DNA of 41,418 nucleotides, taken from NCBI GenBank assembly GCA_020846145.1, contig JADLEL010000008.1, forward strand, positions 1 to 41,418, written 5' to 3'. Every line of letters begins with the position of its first letter. Position 1 is the first letter of the stretch. Below, piece by piece: positions 7,746 through 15,813 of this stretch. The position numbers and the translations under genes were made by a program. The notes under the pieces were generated by a model. That model ran no database searches. It had not been told where the DNA came from and worked only from the letters and a program-made list of their open reading frames with translations. The DNA comes from Pirellulales bacterium (GTDB taxonomy: Bacteria > Planctomycetota > Planctomycetia > Pirellulales > Thermoguttaceae).

Positions 7746-9179
7746 ATGCCGAAATTATTAATCATTGACGATGAGCCAAATATCCTTTTTAGCATTGAAA
7801 GAGTGTTTCTGAACCAGGGCATTCAAGTGCTTAGCGCCCAAACGGCTGAAAAAGGCTTACAACTCGCTACTGAACATTCGCCGAATGTGATATTGTTGGA
7901 CATCCGGCTTGGCAATTCCTCGGGGCTAGAACTATTCGACGATCTACGCCGCATCGATTCTAAGAGCTTGGTCATTTTCATCACCGGACATGGGACAACC
8001 GATACGGCAATCGAGGCCATGAAACTGGGAGCTTATGACTATCTCGTAAAGCCCTTGGATGCCGTTCAACTTCGTCAGATTGTCGATCAAGCGTTCTCCG
8101 TCAGTAGGCTGATGCACATCCCCGCAGTCATCGATGAAGGGGAGCAACCCGAAGACAAGCCTGATCGACTCATCGGCAGCGGAGCCGCCATGCAAGCCGT
8201 CTGCAAGCAAATCGGAAGAGTCGCCGCGCAGGACGTCAACGTGCTCGTACTCGGCGAAAGCGGCACGGGCAAGGAACTCGTGGCCCGCGCCATTTATCAT
8301 CACAGCCATCGCAGCCGGGGGCCGTTTCTGGCCATCAATTGCGCCGCCATTCCCGAATCGCTCCTCGAAAGCGAACTTTTCGGCTACGAGCGCGGGGCAT
8401 TCACGGGAGCGGAACGGCGGCGCATCGGAAAGTTTGAACAAAGCCATGGCGGTACGCTCTTTTTAGATGAAATCGGCGATATGTCGCCCGAAACACAGGC
8501 GAAGATACTGCGTTTGCTTCAAGACGGCCGTTTCGAGCGACTTGGGGGAAGCGAATCCATCACCGCCGATGTCCGCATTATTGCCGCCACCAATCAAAAC
8601 CTGGATGCGCTCATTGAGCAGGGAAAGTTCCGCAAAGATTTGTACTACCGCTTGCGCGGCGTGACGATTCATCTCCCTCCCCTCCGCGACCGCTCCGAGG
8701 ACATCGCTGAATTGGCGCACTATTTCCTGTTTCGCTTCAACCGGCAATTGGGAACCACGGTGCAATCGATCGCCCCCGAAGCCTTGGAAATGCTCGAAAA
8801 GTTTGATTGGCCGGGCAACATTCGCCAATTGCAAAGCGCTATCCGAGAAGCACTGATCGTTTCCGTTGGTTCCACGATTCTGCGGGATTTTATCCCCATC
8901 GAGTTACATCAAGAAAAATTCGCCGATGCGGGCGATGATGCCGAAACCGGTCCTCTTCCCGATATTGATTGGAGCAGCCTTCCCGAATTGATCGAAAACG
9001 CAATCCTAAACGGTGAAAATAACCTCTACCGACGCGTCATTGATTACGTTGATCGGATTCTTGTTACGTTGGCGATGCGACAGGCCGGCGGCAAGCAGAA
9101 TCGAGCCGCGGAAATTCTGGGACTCAGTCGCGTGACGCTTCGGACTAAACTACGCATTCTGGGCAATTTTGAAAAATAA
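7746..9179 (+). CDS. NtrC-family sigma54-dependent response regulator
   Basis: A 477-residue activator with three domains. The receiver (1-120) has the acidic pair D8/D9, phosphoacceptor Asp52 (ILLDIRLG), Thr80 and a Lys-Pro pair at 102-103. The AAA+ domain (about 143-370) has Walker A GESGTGKE at 170-177, the sigma54 contact loop GAFTGA at 217-222, and Walker B LFLDEIGDM near 238-246, so it should be competent for ATP-driven open-complex formation. The C-terminal Fis-type helix-turn-helix is QNRAAEILGLSRVTLRTKLR. It follows its histidine kinase directly. A good -24/-12 site faces the opposite way at 6010-6024, in front of the csrA-receiver gene, making that unit the likely target. Confidence 0.95.
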   Translation: MPKLLIIDDEPNILFSIERVFLNQGIQVLSAQTAEKGLQLATEHSPNVILLDIRLGNSSGLELFDDLRRIDSKSLVIFITGHGTTDTAIEAMKLGAYDYLVKPLDAVQLRQIVDQAFSVSRLMHIPAVIDEGEQPEDKPDRLIGSGAAMQAVCKQIGRVAAQDVNVLVLGESGTGKELVARAIYHHSHRSRGPFLAINCAAIPESLLESELFGYERGAFTGAERRRIGKFEQSHGGTLFLDEIGDMSPETQAKILRLLQDGRFERLGGSESITADVRIIAATNQNLDALIEQGKFRKDLYYRLRGVTIHLPPLRDRSEDIAELAHYFLFRFNRQLGTTVQSIAPEALEMLEKFDWPGNIRQLQSAIREALIVSVGSTILRDFIPIELHQEKFADAGDDAETGPLPDIDWSSLPELIENAILNGENNLYRRVIDYVDRILVTLAMRQAGGKQNRAAEILGLSRVTLRTKLRILGNFEK

Positions 9180-9231
9180 TGATGTATTATGGCATTTTGA
9201 GTCGCATCGAGGTCCACTTTCTTCGGTTCTC

Positions 9232-9260
9232 TTGCATCTCGCATCGCCGCCGAATATACT
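9232..9260 (+). promoter_or_regulatory. Predicted sigma70-type promoter
   Basis: TTGCAT (9232-9237), a 17-base spacer and TATACT (9255-9260) lie about 70 bases before the ATG at 9330, which has AAGGAG at good spacing. This would give the oxidoreductase-DUF6807 gene its own transcript, separate from the two-component genes. Confidence 0.5.
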
Positions 9261-9329
9261 GGTTCACTGAACAATAACCGCCGCCGAATCGCGGTCCGGC
9301 CATTTCGCATTTCCTGGAAGGAGTTATCC

Positions 9330-11513
9330 ATGAACTTGAAACCGTGGCTTGCGTTCGTTTGTGCGGGAATTTTTTCGTCGGCCTACATGCTCGAATGCCG
9401 CGGTGAAACCGGCAAGCCGATCCGCGCGGGCATGGTCGGGCTCGACACTTCGCACGCCGTGGCGTTCGCCAAGCTGCTGAAAGATCCCCAGGCCGGCAAG
9501 GATTTGGCCGGCTTGGACCTCGTGGCCGGTTATCCCGTCGGCAGTCCCGATATCCCGGATCGGATGAAAGCCATGAAGGAATACACCGAAACCCTGCGGG
9601 GCATGGGAGTCGAGATCGTCGATTCGATGGAGGCCCTGCTCGAGCGGGTGGACGTGGTGCTGATCGAAAGCGTCGATGGACGCCCGCATTGGCAACAAGC
9701 CAAGCGGGCGATCGAAGCCGGCAAGCCCGTGTTCATCGACAAGCCCCTGGCCGCATCGCTGGCCGACGCCATGCGGATCTTCCGGCTGGCCAAGGAGATG
9801 AACGTGCCCTGCTTCTCCTCCTCTTCGCTGCGGTTCGGCATCGGCGCGGAAAAAGTGCGGAACGGCACGGATGACTATGGCAAAATCAAACGCTGCACGG
9901 CTTGGAGTCCGTTGAAACTCGAACCGCATCATCCCGATCTCTTCTGGTATGGCGTTCACGGCGTGGAGATACTCTACACGGTCATGGGCACCGGCTGCAA
10001 AACGGTTCGCCGCGCCGCGCCGGATAAAGTGCTGGGCGTTTGGGCGGACGGCCGCGAGGGGATTTTTGTCGGCAAGAAAAACTATGGCGCCACGATCGAA
10101 GGCGAGAAGCGCGGCGGCGATCTGGGAAAGTACGTGGGCTACGCGCCCCTGCTGGTGGAAATCGTCAAATTCTTCAAGACCGGCAAACCGCCCGTTGACG
10201 CCGAAGAAACGCTGGAGATTATCGCCTTCATGGAAGCCGCCGACGCCAGCAAAAACCAAGGCGGCGCGCCGGTGAGCGTCGAATCGGTGATGAAAAAAGC
10301 CAGGGAGGAAATCGACCGCGACGCGAATCCCGCCGCGGCGAAATCCGCGGACGCGGCGAAGCCGGTTATTGCCGTGCCGGCGAACGAATCGGCGCTGCAG
10401 ATCGCCGTCGATCTGCCGAAAGACGCGAAGCCGGCCAATGGCGAACGATGGCAGTTAAAAGAACTCGGCGGCGCCGTCGCGGTTCCCGCGCAACTCGTGC
10501 CCGCCCTCTTCGCCGACGGCACGGTCGCCGCCCCGCACGGAAAAGTCGTCGCCGACATTCCGCCTCGCGCCGGTGCGACGGGAATTCGTCGCTTTGTTCT
10601 CGAACCGAGCCGGGAGATGCGGAACTCCGCATTTCAATTCGTCGAGCAGGATGCCAATTCGCTCAAGCTCCTTAACGGCGATAAGCCGGTGTTCGTTTAC
10701 AACCACGGCGTCATCACGAACGAGCGCGTGCCCGCAACCGATTCGCGCCGCAGCCGGGCTTGCTACATTCACCCCCTCTGGGGCTTGAACGGCGAACTGA
10801 TGACCGACGATTTTCCCCGCGATCATTATCACCACCACGGCATATTCTGGGCCTGGCCGCACGTGGGCATCGGAGATAAACAATACGATCTGTGGGAGTA
10901 CAGGAATATCCGGCAGCGGTTCGTCCGCTGGCTCGCCCGCGAGACGGGGCCGGTGGCCGCGGTGCTGGGCGTCGAAAACGGCTGGTTCGTGGGCGACAAG
11001 AAAGTCATGATCGAGCGTGTTTGGATGCAATGCCGCAACGCGGCCGGCGGCGAACGCTCGCTCGACATGGCCTTGAACTTTATTCCCGTCGGCGAGCCGA
11101 TCGCGCTCCGCGGCGCCGAGGGGAAAAGTTACGGCGGAATGACGGTCCGGTTCGCCGTCAAGAACTCGAAACAAACCACCATCACCGTCCCCAGCGGCGT
11201 CGCCGAAAAAGATCTCCCCGAGACGCCGCTCCCCTGGGCCGACTTGACTTACACTTATCCCGGCGCGTCCGAGCCGAGCGGCGCGGCCTTCTTCGTTCCC
11301 AAGGAACACCCCGATTATCCGCCCACCTGGCTCACGCGCCATTACGGCCCCTTATGCATCGGTTGGCCGGGCGTCAAGGACAAAACTTTCGCGCCAGGCA
11401 AGTCGATCCAACTCGACTACCGCGTATGGATGCACAAAACGGCCGTCAGCGTGGAGGCATTGAAACAAGCCTACGACGCCTATCTCGCGGCGTCGCAAGC
11501 GAGATCGGAATGA
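9330..11513 (+). CDS. Gfo/Idh/MocA oxidoreductase fused to DUF6807 (PmoA-like)
   Basis: A 727-residue two-domain protein. Residues 1-25 are a probable Sec signal peptide (KPWLAFVCAGIFSSAYML). Residues 30-330 are a Gfo/Idh/MocA oxidoreductase with the Rossmann start AGMVGLDTSHA and a DKP in place of the common EKP motif (FIDKPLAASLADA). An Ala/Pro-rich linker (about 331-360) leads to a DUF6807 domain (often annotated PmoA family) with the His-rich block DHYHHHGIFWAWPHVG near residue 500. The two domains are often separate neighbours in planctomycetes; here they are one chain. DUF6807 has no established reaction, and the label PmoA does not imply methane oxidation. Co-function in breakdown of an algal or plant sugar derivative is plausible but unproven. 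Confidence 0.9.
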   Translation: MNLKPWLAFVCAGIFSSAYMLECRGETGKPIRAGMVGLDTSHAVAFAKLLKDPQAGKDLAGLDLVAGYPVGSPDIPDRMKAMKEYTETLRGMGVEIVDSMEALLERVDVVLIESVDGRPHWQQAKRAIEAGKPVFIDKPLAASLADAMRIFRLAKEMNVPCFSSSSLRFGIGAEKVRNGTDDYGKIKRCTAWSPLKLEPHHPDLFWYGVHGVEILYTVMGTGCKTVRRAAPDKVLGVWADGREGIFVGKKNYGATIEGEKRGGDLGKYVGYAPLLVEIVKFFKTGKPPVDAEETLEIIAFMEAADASKNQGGAPVSVESVMKKAREEIDRDANPAAAKSADAAKPVIAVPANESALQIAVDLPKDAKPANGERWQLKELGGAVAVPAQLVPALFADGTVAAPHGKVVADIPPRAGATGIRRFVLEPSREMRNSAFQFVEQDANSLKLLNGDKPVFVYNHGVITNERVPATDSRRSRACYIHPLWGLNGELMTDDFPRDHYHHHGIFWAWPHVGIGDKQYDLWEYRNIRQRFVRWLARETGPVAAVLGVENGWFVGDKKVMIERVWMQCRNAAGGERSLDMALNFIPVGEPIALRGAEGKSYGGMTVRFAVKNSKQTTITVPSGVAEKDLPETPLPWADLTYTYPGASEPSGAAFFVPKEHPDYPPTWLTRHYGPLCIGWPGVKDKTFAPGKSIQLDYRVWMHKTAVSVEALKQAYDAYLAASQARSE

Positions 11514-11523
11514 GCGTACCTTA

Positions 11524-11647
11524 GGCGCTGTCCGACAATATACTACCAAATTTCTGTGTAGTAGGCACACTCCGTGTGCCGTAATTCGCGGACGGCACAC
11601 GGAGTGTGCCTACTACGATTCCGGCAACTTATTGTCGGGCAACGCCT
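11524..11647. repeat. Palindromic element between convergent genes
   Basis: Perfect 25-base inverted arms at 11558-11582 and 11592-11616 enclose a nine-base loop. Outer arms (about 11525-11540 and 11630-11646, GCGCTGTCCGACAATA against its near complement) extend the hairpin. It fills the gap between two converging genes and could stop transcription in both directions, although it lacks a T-tract; it may simply be a MITE-like repeat. Confidence 0.85.
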
Positions 11648-11669
11648 TGGATTTTACCGGCTCGAAAGC

Positions 11670-13253
11670 CTAGTCGGCGAGATCAACTCCTCGGCTCGCT
11701 TTCCACGCCAGCGCGGCGGTGGGACAGGCGGCAACGCACTCGGCGGCGACTTTTTGCAGGGCTTCGCCCAAATGGCGGTCGAGCGGGACGGCCACGCGAA
11801 CGTCGAAACCGCGTCCGACGAACGTCAGGCCGATCTCTTCGCCGGCTTTGGCGGCGATCTGGATGCACAGTCCGCAATCGATGCACTTGCCCGGCTCGAA
11901 CAGCACCTCGGCGTGTTGGGCGTCCTGCACGAAGGCGCGGCGATGCCCCTTGAAGCGTTTGGGGTCGGCCCCGTAGATCGCGGAGTATTTTCGCAATTTG
12001 CAGGCGTGCAGGCCGCGGCAATCGCAGTGTAAACAACGAACGGCTTGAGAGGCGGCTTCATCGGGCACGTAGCCTTCGGCTAGGCCGCCGGTTGGTTCTT
12101 CACGGGTATCCGGCGCTGCTCCCTCGGCGAAGCGTAGGAGTTCCTCCCCTTCCATGCGCCCGATTTTGGTCGTGAAGGGTCGGATTTGGCCCGTAACGGT
12201 CGCGCCGCGCAAGAATTGGTCGATCGCCGCGGCGGCTTCCTTGCCGTCGGCCGCGCTGCGGACGACCATCGACTTTCCGCGCACTGCCGTGCCGGCCGCG
12301 AAGACCTTGGGACGGTCGGTGCGAAAGATGCCGTGTTCGACGTGAATACCCTTGGTCGTTGCGGCGACGCCGAACGCATCGGCTTGCTCGCGGGCCGCGT
12401 GGCCGGCGGCAATCAGCACGGCATCGAAGCGGCCGCACAAATCATTGAAAGCCGCGGCGTTGATCTTTCGATTCAATTGCACTTCCATGCCGAGCCGAGC
12501 GATTTGCGCAATTTCGGCCGCGAGCACCTCGCGGGGAAGTTCTTCGGGCGTGGTTTCGCGCAGCAATCGGCCGCCGAGTTCGGCGTTTTCGTCGAGGATC
12601 GTGCAAGCGTATCCGGCCCGGGCGAGATAATACGCCGCGGCAAGGCCCGTCGGCCCGCCGCCGAGAATCGCCACCTTCCTCCCGCTCGCGGTTTCGCAAA
12701 CGGGAAGATAAGGCTCGGCCGTAGCGAGATCGACGTCGGCCACAAAACGCTTCAACAGGCAGATGGCGACCGCGCCGTCGAGTTCTCGGCGGCGGCAAGC
12801 CTTTTCGCAAGGGGCGGGGCAGATTCGTCCGAGCACGGCGGGGAGCGCAATGTCGCGCTTCACCGTGGCGATTGCGCCCCGCAGGTCGCCCGCGGCGATC
12901 TGCCGCAACATGACGGGGATGTCCATTTCGGCCGGACAGGAGAAAAAGCAGGGGGCCAGGCAATCGCCCAGATGGTCGCTCAAGAGCAGTTCCAAGGCGG
13001 TGCGCCGCGCGGCATGAACTTCCGCGGTCTCGCTTTCGATCATCATCCCTTCCTCGACCGCCGTAGCGCACGCCGGGGCCAGCCGCGCGTTTCCGTTGAT
13101 CTTCACCACGCAGACGAGGCAGGATGCCGAGGCGTCGCAGCCTTCGCGGTAACAAAGCGAAGGAATCTCGATGCCCAATTGCCGCGCGGCACCAAGCACG
13201 GTCGTGCCCGCCGGGACTTCGAGTTCGCGATTGTCGATGGTGATCTTGGTCAT
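11670..13253 (-). CDS. NuoG/GltD-type iron-sulfur flavoprotein oxidoreductase
   Basis: A 527-residue cytoplasmic redox protein. Residues 1-75 form a 2Fe-2S ferredoxin (Cys34, Cys45, Cys48, Cys62) as in NuoG and HydA. Next comes a Cys-rich block with ICPAPCEKAC as at the N terminus of the glutamate synthase small subunit, then an FAD/NAD(P)-binding domain (VAILGGGPTGLAAAYYLA near 216). A C-terminal ferredoxin-like segment has CIDCGLC and a later CVAACP; it does not have the full two-cluster cysteine set. The start at 13253 overlaps the upstream NuoE-NuoF gene as ATGA; an earlier frame would lie wholly inside that gene. It likely forms a complex with it, passing electrons between NAD(P)H, FAD and iron-sulfur clusters. 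It lacks the catalytic H-cluster or molybdopterin domain that often follows this module. Confidence 0.85.
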   Translation of the reverse strand: MTKITIDNRELEVPAGTTVLGAARQLGIEIPSLCYREGCDASASCLVCVVKINGNARLAPACATAVEEGMMIESETAEVHAARRTALELLLSDHLGDCLAPCFFSCPAEMDIPVMLRQIAAGDLRGAIATVKRDIALPAVLGRICPAPCEKACRRRELDGAVAICLLKRFVADVDLATAEPYLPVCETASGRKVAILGGGPTGLAAAYYLARAGYACTILDENAELGGRLLRETTPEELPREVLAAEIAQIARLGMEVQLNRKINAAAFNDLCGRFDAVLIAAGHAAREQADAFGVAATTKGIHVEHGIFRTDRPKVFAAGTAVRGKSMVVRSAADGKEAAAAIDQFLRGATVTGQIRPFTTKIGRMEGEELLRFAEGAAPDTREEPTGGLAEGYVPDEAASQAVRCLHCDCRGLHACKLRKYSAIYGADPKRFKGHRRAFVQDAQHAEVLFEPGKCIDCGLCIQIAAKAGEEIGLTFVGRGFDVRVAVPLDRHLGEALQKVAAECVAACPTAALAWKASRGVDLAD

Positions 13254-15634
13254 CCTTCCGCCTTCCCCCTTCCGCCTTCCCCCTTCGGCTCCACCACCAC
13301 TGCTTTCTCCGGACAAATCTGCAGGCAGGTGTCGCAACGGGTGCATTTTTCCAGGTCGATGGCGTGTTTTTGGTAGGGCGCGAAGGGGATCGCATCGACC
13401 GGGCATTGCTGGGCGCAGAGCGTGCAGCCAATGCAATCGTCGGTGATCCGGTAGTCGATCAGCGCCTTGCACTTACCCGACGGGCAGCGGCCGGCCAAAT
13501 GGGCCTCGTATTCCGCGCGGAAATATCGCAGCGTGGAGAGCACGGGATTGGGCGCGGTCCGGCCGAGTCCGCAGATGCTGCCCGCGCTCACCTGCCGGGC
13601 CAACTCGTCGAGCAACTCCAAATCGCCGTGCTTGCCGTGCCCTTCGCAAATGCGGTCGAGGATGTCGAGCATTCGCCGCGTGCCGATGCGGCAGAACGTG
13701 CATTTGCCGCACGAGTGATCCTGCGTGAAGCGGAGGAAATAGCGGGCGATATCGACCATGCAATCGGCATCGTCGAGCACGACCAGCCCGCCGGAACCCA
13801 TGATCGCGCCCATTTCGGCGAGTTTTTCGTAGTCGATGGGCGTTTCGGCCAATTCGGCAGGCACGCAGCCGCCGGAGGGGCCGCCAATCTGCACCGCCTT
13901 GAACTTCCGGCCGCCGGCCACGCCGCCGCCGATTTCCTCGACCACTTGGGCGACGGTTACGCCCATCGGCACTTCGATCAAACCGCCGCGGCGAATCTTG
14001 CCCGCCAACGCGAAGACCTTGGTCCCCTTGCTCGCGGCGGTGCCCAGCGCGGCGAACGATTTCGCCCCGTTGCGGAGAATCCAGGGAACGAGCGCGTAGG
14101 TCTCGACGTTGTTGACCAGCGTCGGCTTTTGCCAAAGCCCGCACTGGGCCGGAAACGGCGGGCGCAAGCGGGGCATGCCGCGGCGGCCCTCGATCGAAGC
14201 GATCAGCGCCGTTTCCTCGCCGCAGACGAACGCTCCCGCGCCTTCCTTGATCGAAAGCCGCAAGCTGAAATCGGAATCCACGATCTTTTCGCCGAGGAAA
14301 CCGCGCCGTTCGCAGATTTCGATGGCTTCTCGAATCCGCTTCACGGCCAGCGGATATTCGGCGCGGATGTAGAAGAATCCTTCCCCCGCGCCGACCGCCC
14401 GCGCGGCGATCGCCATGCCTTCGATGATGCGGTACGGAAACGATTCAAGCAACATGCGGTCCATGAACGCGCCGGGATCGCCCTCGTCGCCGTTGCAGAG
14501 GACGTATTTCAGTTCTCCCGCGGCGGCGCGCACGGCGGCCCACTTCTTGCCGGATGGGAAACCAGCCCCGCCCCGGCCGCGCAGGCCGCTAAGGTCGATT
14601 TCCGCGATGATTTTTTCCGGCGATAATTCCTCGATCGCACGGCGAAGGGCCTTAAAGCCGTCGTGCCGAAGGTATTCGTCGAGATCGGTCGGATCGATCT
14701 GGCCGCAATACTCCGTGGCTAAATGCTTTTGCGGGCCGAGGAACGCGCAGACCGGCGGGTCGCGGGCGTCGATGGCATGCCGCGCAAGCGAGTCGCCCGT
14801 CTCGTCGCTTGCGAGCCGGTCGAGAAACCGCGAAACCGAATACGCGATCCGGCGGTGCAAACCCTTGGGCTTAAAAGTTTTTAACACGATTGCGGGCGCG
14901 TCGTCGGCATTGACTTTGGAAAAGAGTTTTACCTTGCCGCCCGGCGAGACCAATTCGACCAGCGGGGTTTGGTGGCACATCCCCACGCATCCCACGCGCT
15001 TGACCGCGGCCGGCGCGCCGGTTTCGGCCAGCACCCGCTCGATCCGCTCGTGGACCTGCCCGCTGCCTTGCGCGACGCAGCAGGAGCCGAGTCCGACGCG
15101 GATTTCCCCCAACTCGCCGCTGGGCTTCACGATTTTCGCGGCCTTGCGGACCGCGCCGTTCTGATGTCGTTCGAGGAAATCGTGGAGCACTTCGCCGACC
15201 ATGGCGGGGGCCAGATGGCCGTAAGTAACGCCGTCGATTTGAATTACCGGGGCCAGCGTGCAGCAACCCAGGCAGGCGACTTTTTCGAGCGTGAAAAGCC
15301 CTTCCGAGTCGGTGTCCTCGCCGTTTTGCAGGTGGAGTTGGCGGGCGAGGGCGTCCTGCACCAGGCTCGCCCCTTTCACGTGGCAAGCGGTCCCGTGGCA
15401 TACGCTGATGATGTATTTCCCCACCGGCCGATGGCGGAACTGGGTGTAGAAGGTCGCAACGCCGGTGATGTCGGCGGGTGTAATCTCGGTTTGCAAACAA
15501 ATCCACTCGATCGCTTCGCGCGGCACGTACCGATAATGCCCTTGGATCGCTTGCAGCAAGGGAATCACCACGTCCCGCCGGTTGCCCAGGCGGGCGATGG
15601 CCTCATCGACGAATTGCAGATCGATTTCGGGCAT
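13250..15634 (-). CDS. Fused NuoE-NuoF-type NADH:acceptor flavoprotein
   Basis: A 794-residue fusion. Residues 1-160 are a NuoE thioredoxin-like 2Fe-2S domain (Cys79, Cys84, Cys121, Cys125). About 170-245 is a second 2Fe-2S thioredoxin-like domain (CCVAQGSG, GCVGMCHQ) as at the N terminus of HndC/HydB. About 290-640 is the FMN/NADH domain (RGRGGAGFPSGKKW, NGDEGDPGAFMDR, GEETALIASIEG). A 4Fe-4S site is CGKCTFCRIG from residue 642, and two 4Fe-4S ferredoxin clusters are at about 734-775 (CIGCTLCAQQCP, CTRCDTCLQICP). This is the layout of the NADH modules of bifurcating hydrogenases and related enzymes. The last dozen residues come from a Gly/Glu/Lys-rich DNA repeat. It overlaps the next gene by four bases. 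No hydrogenase or dehydrogenase partner lies nearby. Confidence 0.9.
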   Translation of the reverse strand: MPEIDLQFVDEAIARLGNRRDVVIPLLQAIQGHYRYVPREAIEWICLQTEITPADITGVATFYTQFRHRPVGKYIISVCHGTACHVKGASLVQDALARQLHLQNGEDTDSEGLFTLEKVACLGCCTLAPVIQIDGVTYGHLAPAMVGEVLHDFLERHQNGAVRKAAKIVKPSGELGEIRVGLGSCCVAQGSGQVHERIERVLAETGAPAAVKRVGCVGMCHQTPLVELVSPGGKVKLFSKVNADDAPAIVLKTFKPKGLHRRIAYSVSRFLDRLASDETGDSLARHAIDARDPPVCAFLGPQKHLATEYCGQIDPTDLDEYLRHDGFKALRRAIEELSPEKIIAEIDLSGLRGRGGAGFPSGKKWAAVRAAAGELKYVLCNGDEGDPGAFMDRMLLESFPYRIIEGMAIAARAVGAGEGFFYIRAEYPLAVKRIREAIEICERRGFLGEKIVDSDFSLRLSIKEGAGAFVCGEETALIASIEGRRGMPRLRPPFPAQCGLWQKPTLVNNVETYALVPWILRNGAKSFAALGTAASKGTKVFALAGKIRRGGLIEVPMGVTVAQVVEEIGGGVAGGRKFKAVQIGGPSGGCVPAELAETPIDYEKLAEMGAIMGSGGLVVLDDADCMVDIARYFLRFTQDHSCGKCTFCRIGTRRMLDILDRICEGHGKHGDLELLDELARQVSAGSICGLGRTAPNPVLSTLRYFRAEYEAHLAGRCPSGKCKALIDYRITDDCIGCTLCAQQCPVDAIPFAPYQKHAIDLEKCTRCDTCLQICPEKAVVVEPKGEGGRGKAEG
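13254..13292. repeat. Purine-rich microrepeat at a gene end
   Basis: Tandem CCTTCCGCCTTCCC units (minus strand GGGAAGGCGGAAGG) cover the 3' end of the NuoE-NuoF gene and encode its Gly/Lys/Glu tail. Similar units occur at 28501-28518 and 30015-30050. Confidence 0.75.
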
Positions 15635-15813
15635 GGAGTGTGGGCAGTGGGCAGTGGGTAGTGGTCAGAGGGAAGTGTTCTGTGGGGATATAAACTTCGC
15701 CGGGGCAGCGGCTATGCGTTAATGAAAAACTGAATACTGTCCACTATGCTCTGTTCGTCCATCGTTTACTGCTCACTGCTCACTGTCCACTGCCCACTTC
15801 CCACTGTCCACTC
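15635..15813. repeat. Intergenic inverted GT/CA-rich repeats, no gene
   Basis: The left part is built of GGGCAGTGGGCAGTGGG-like units (15640-15690) and the right part of CTCACTGTCCACTGCCCAC-like units (15770-15813), which are complementary and can pair into a long imperfect stem. No coding sequence is seen. It separates the propeller gene from the NuoE-NuoF gene inside the redox cluster and may attenuate transcription between them. Confidence 0.65.

Noticed and set aside
9330..11513. Particulate methane monooxygenase subunit
   Set aside because: PmoA is a misleading label for the DUF6807 domain. The protein is soluble apart from its signal peptide and no pmoB or pmoC is nearby.
12186..13376. 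396-codon plus-strand frame
   Set aside because: It is antisense to the NuoG/GltD-type gene, which has clear motifs. Long antisense frames are expected in GC-rich DNA.
11670..15634. Bifurcating hydrogenase operon
   Set aside because: The NADH modules fit, but no H-cluster domain or hydrogenase large subunit and no maturation genes are present.
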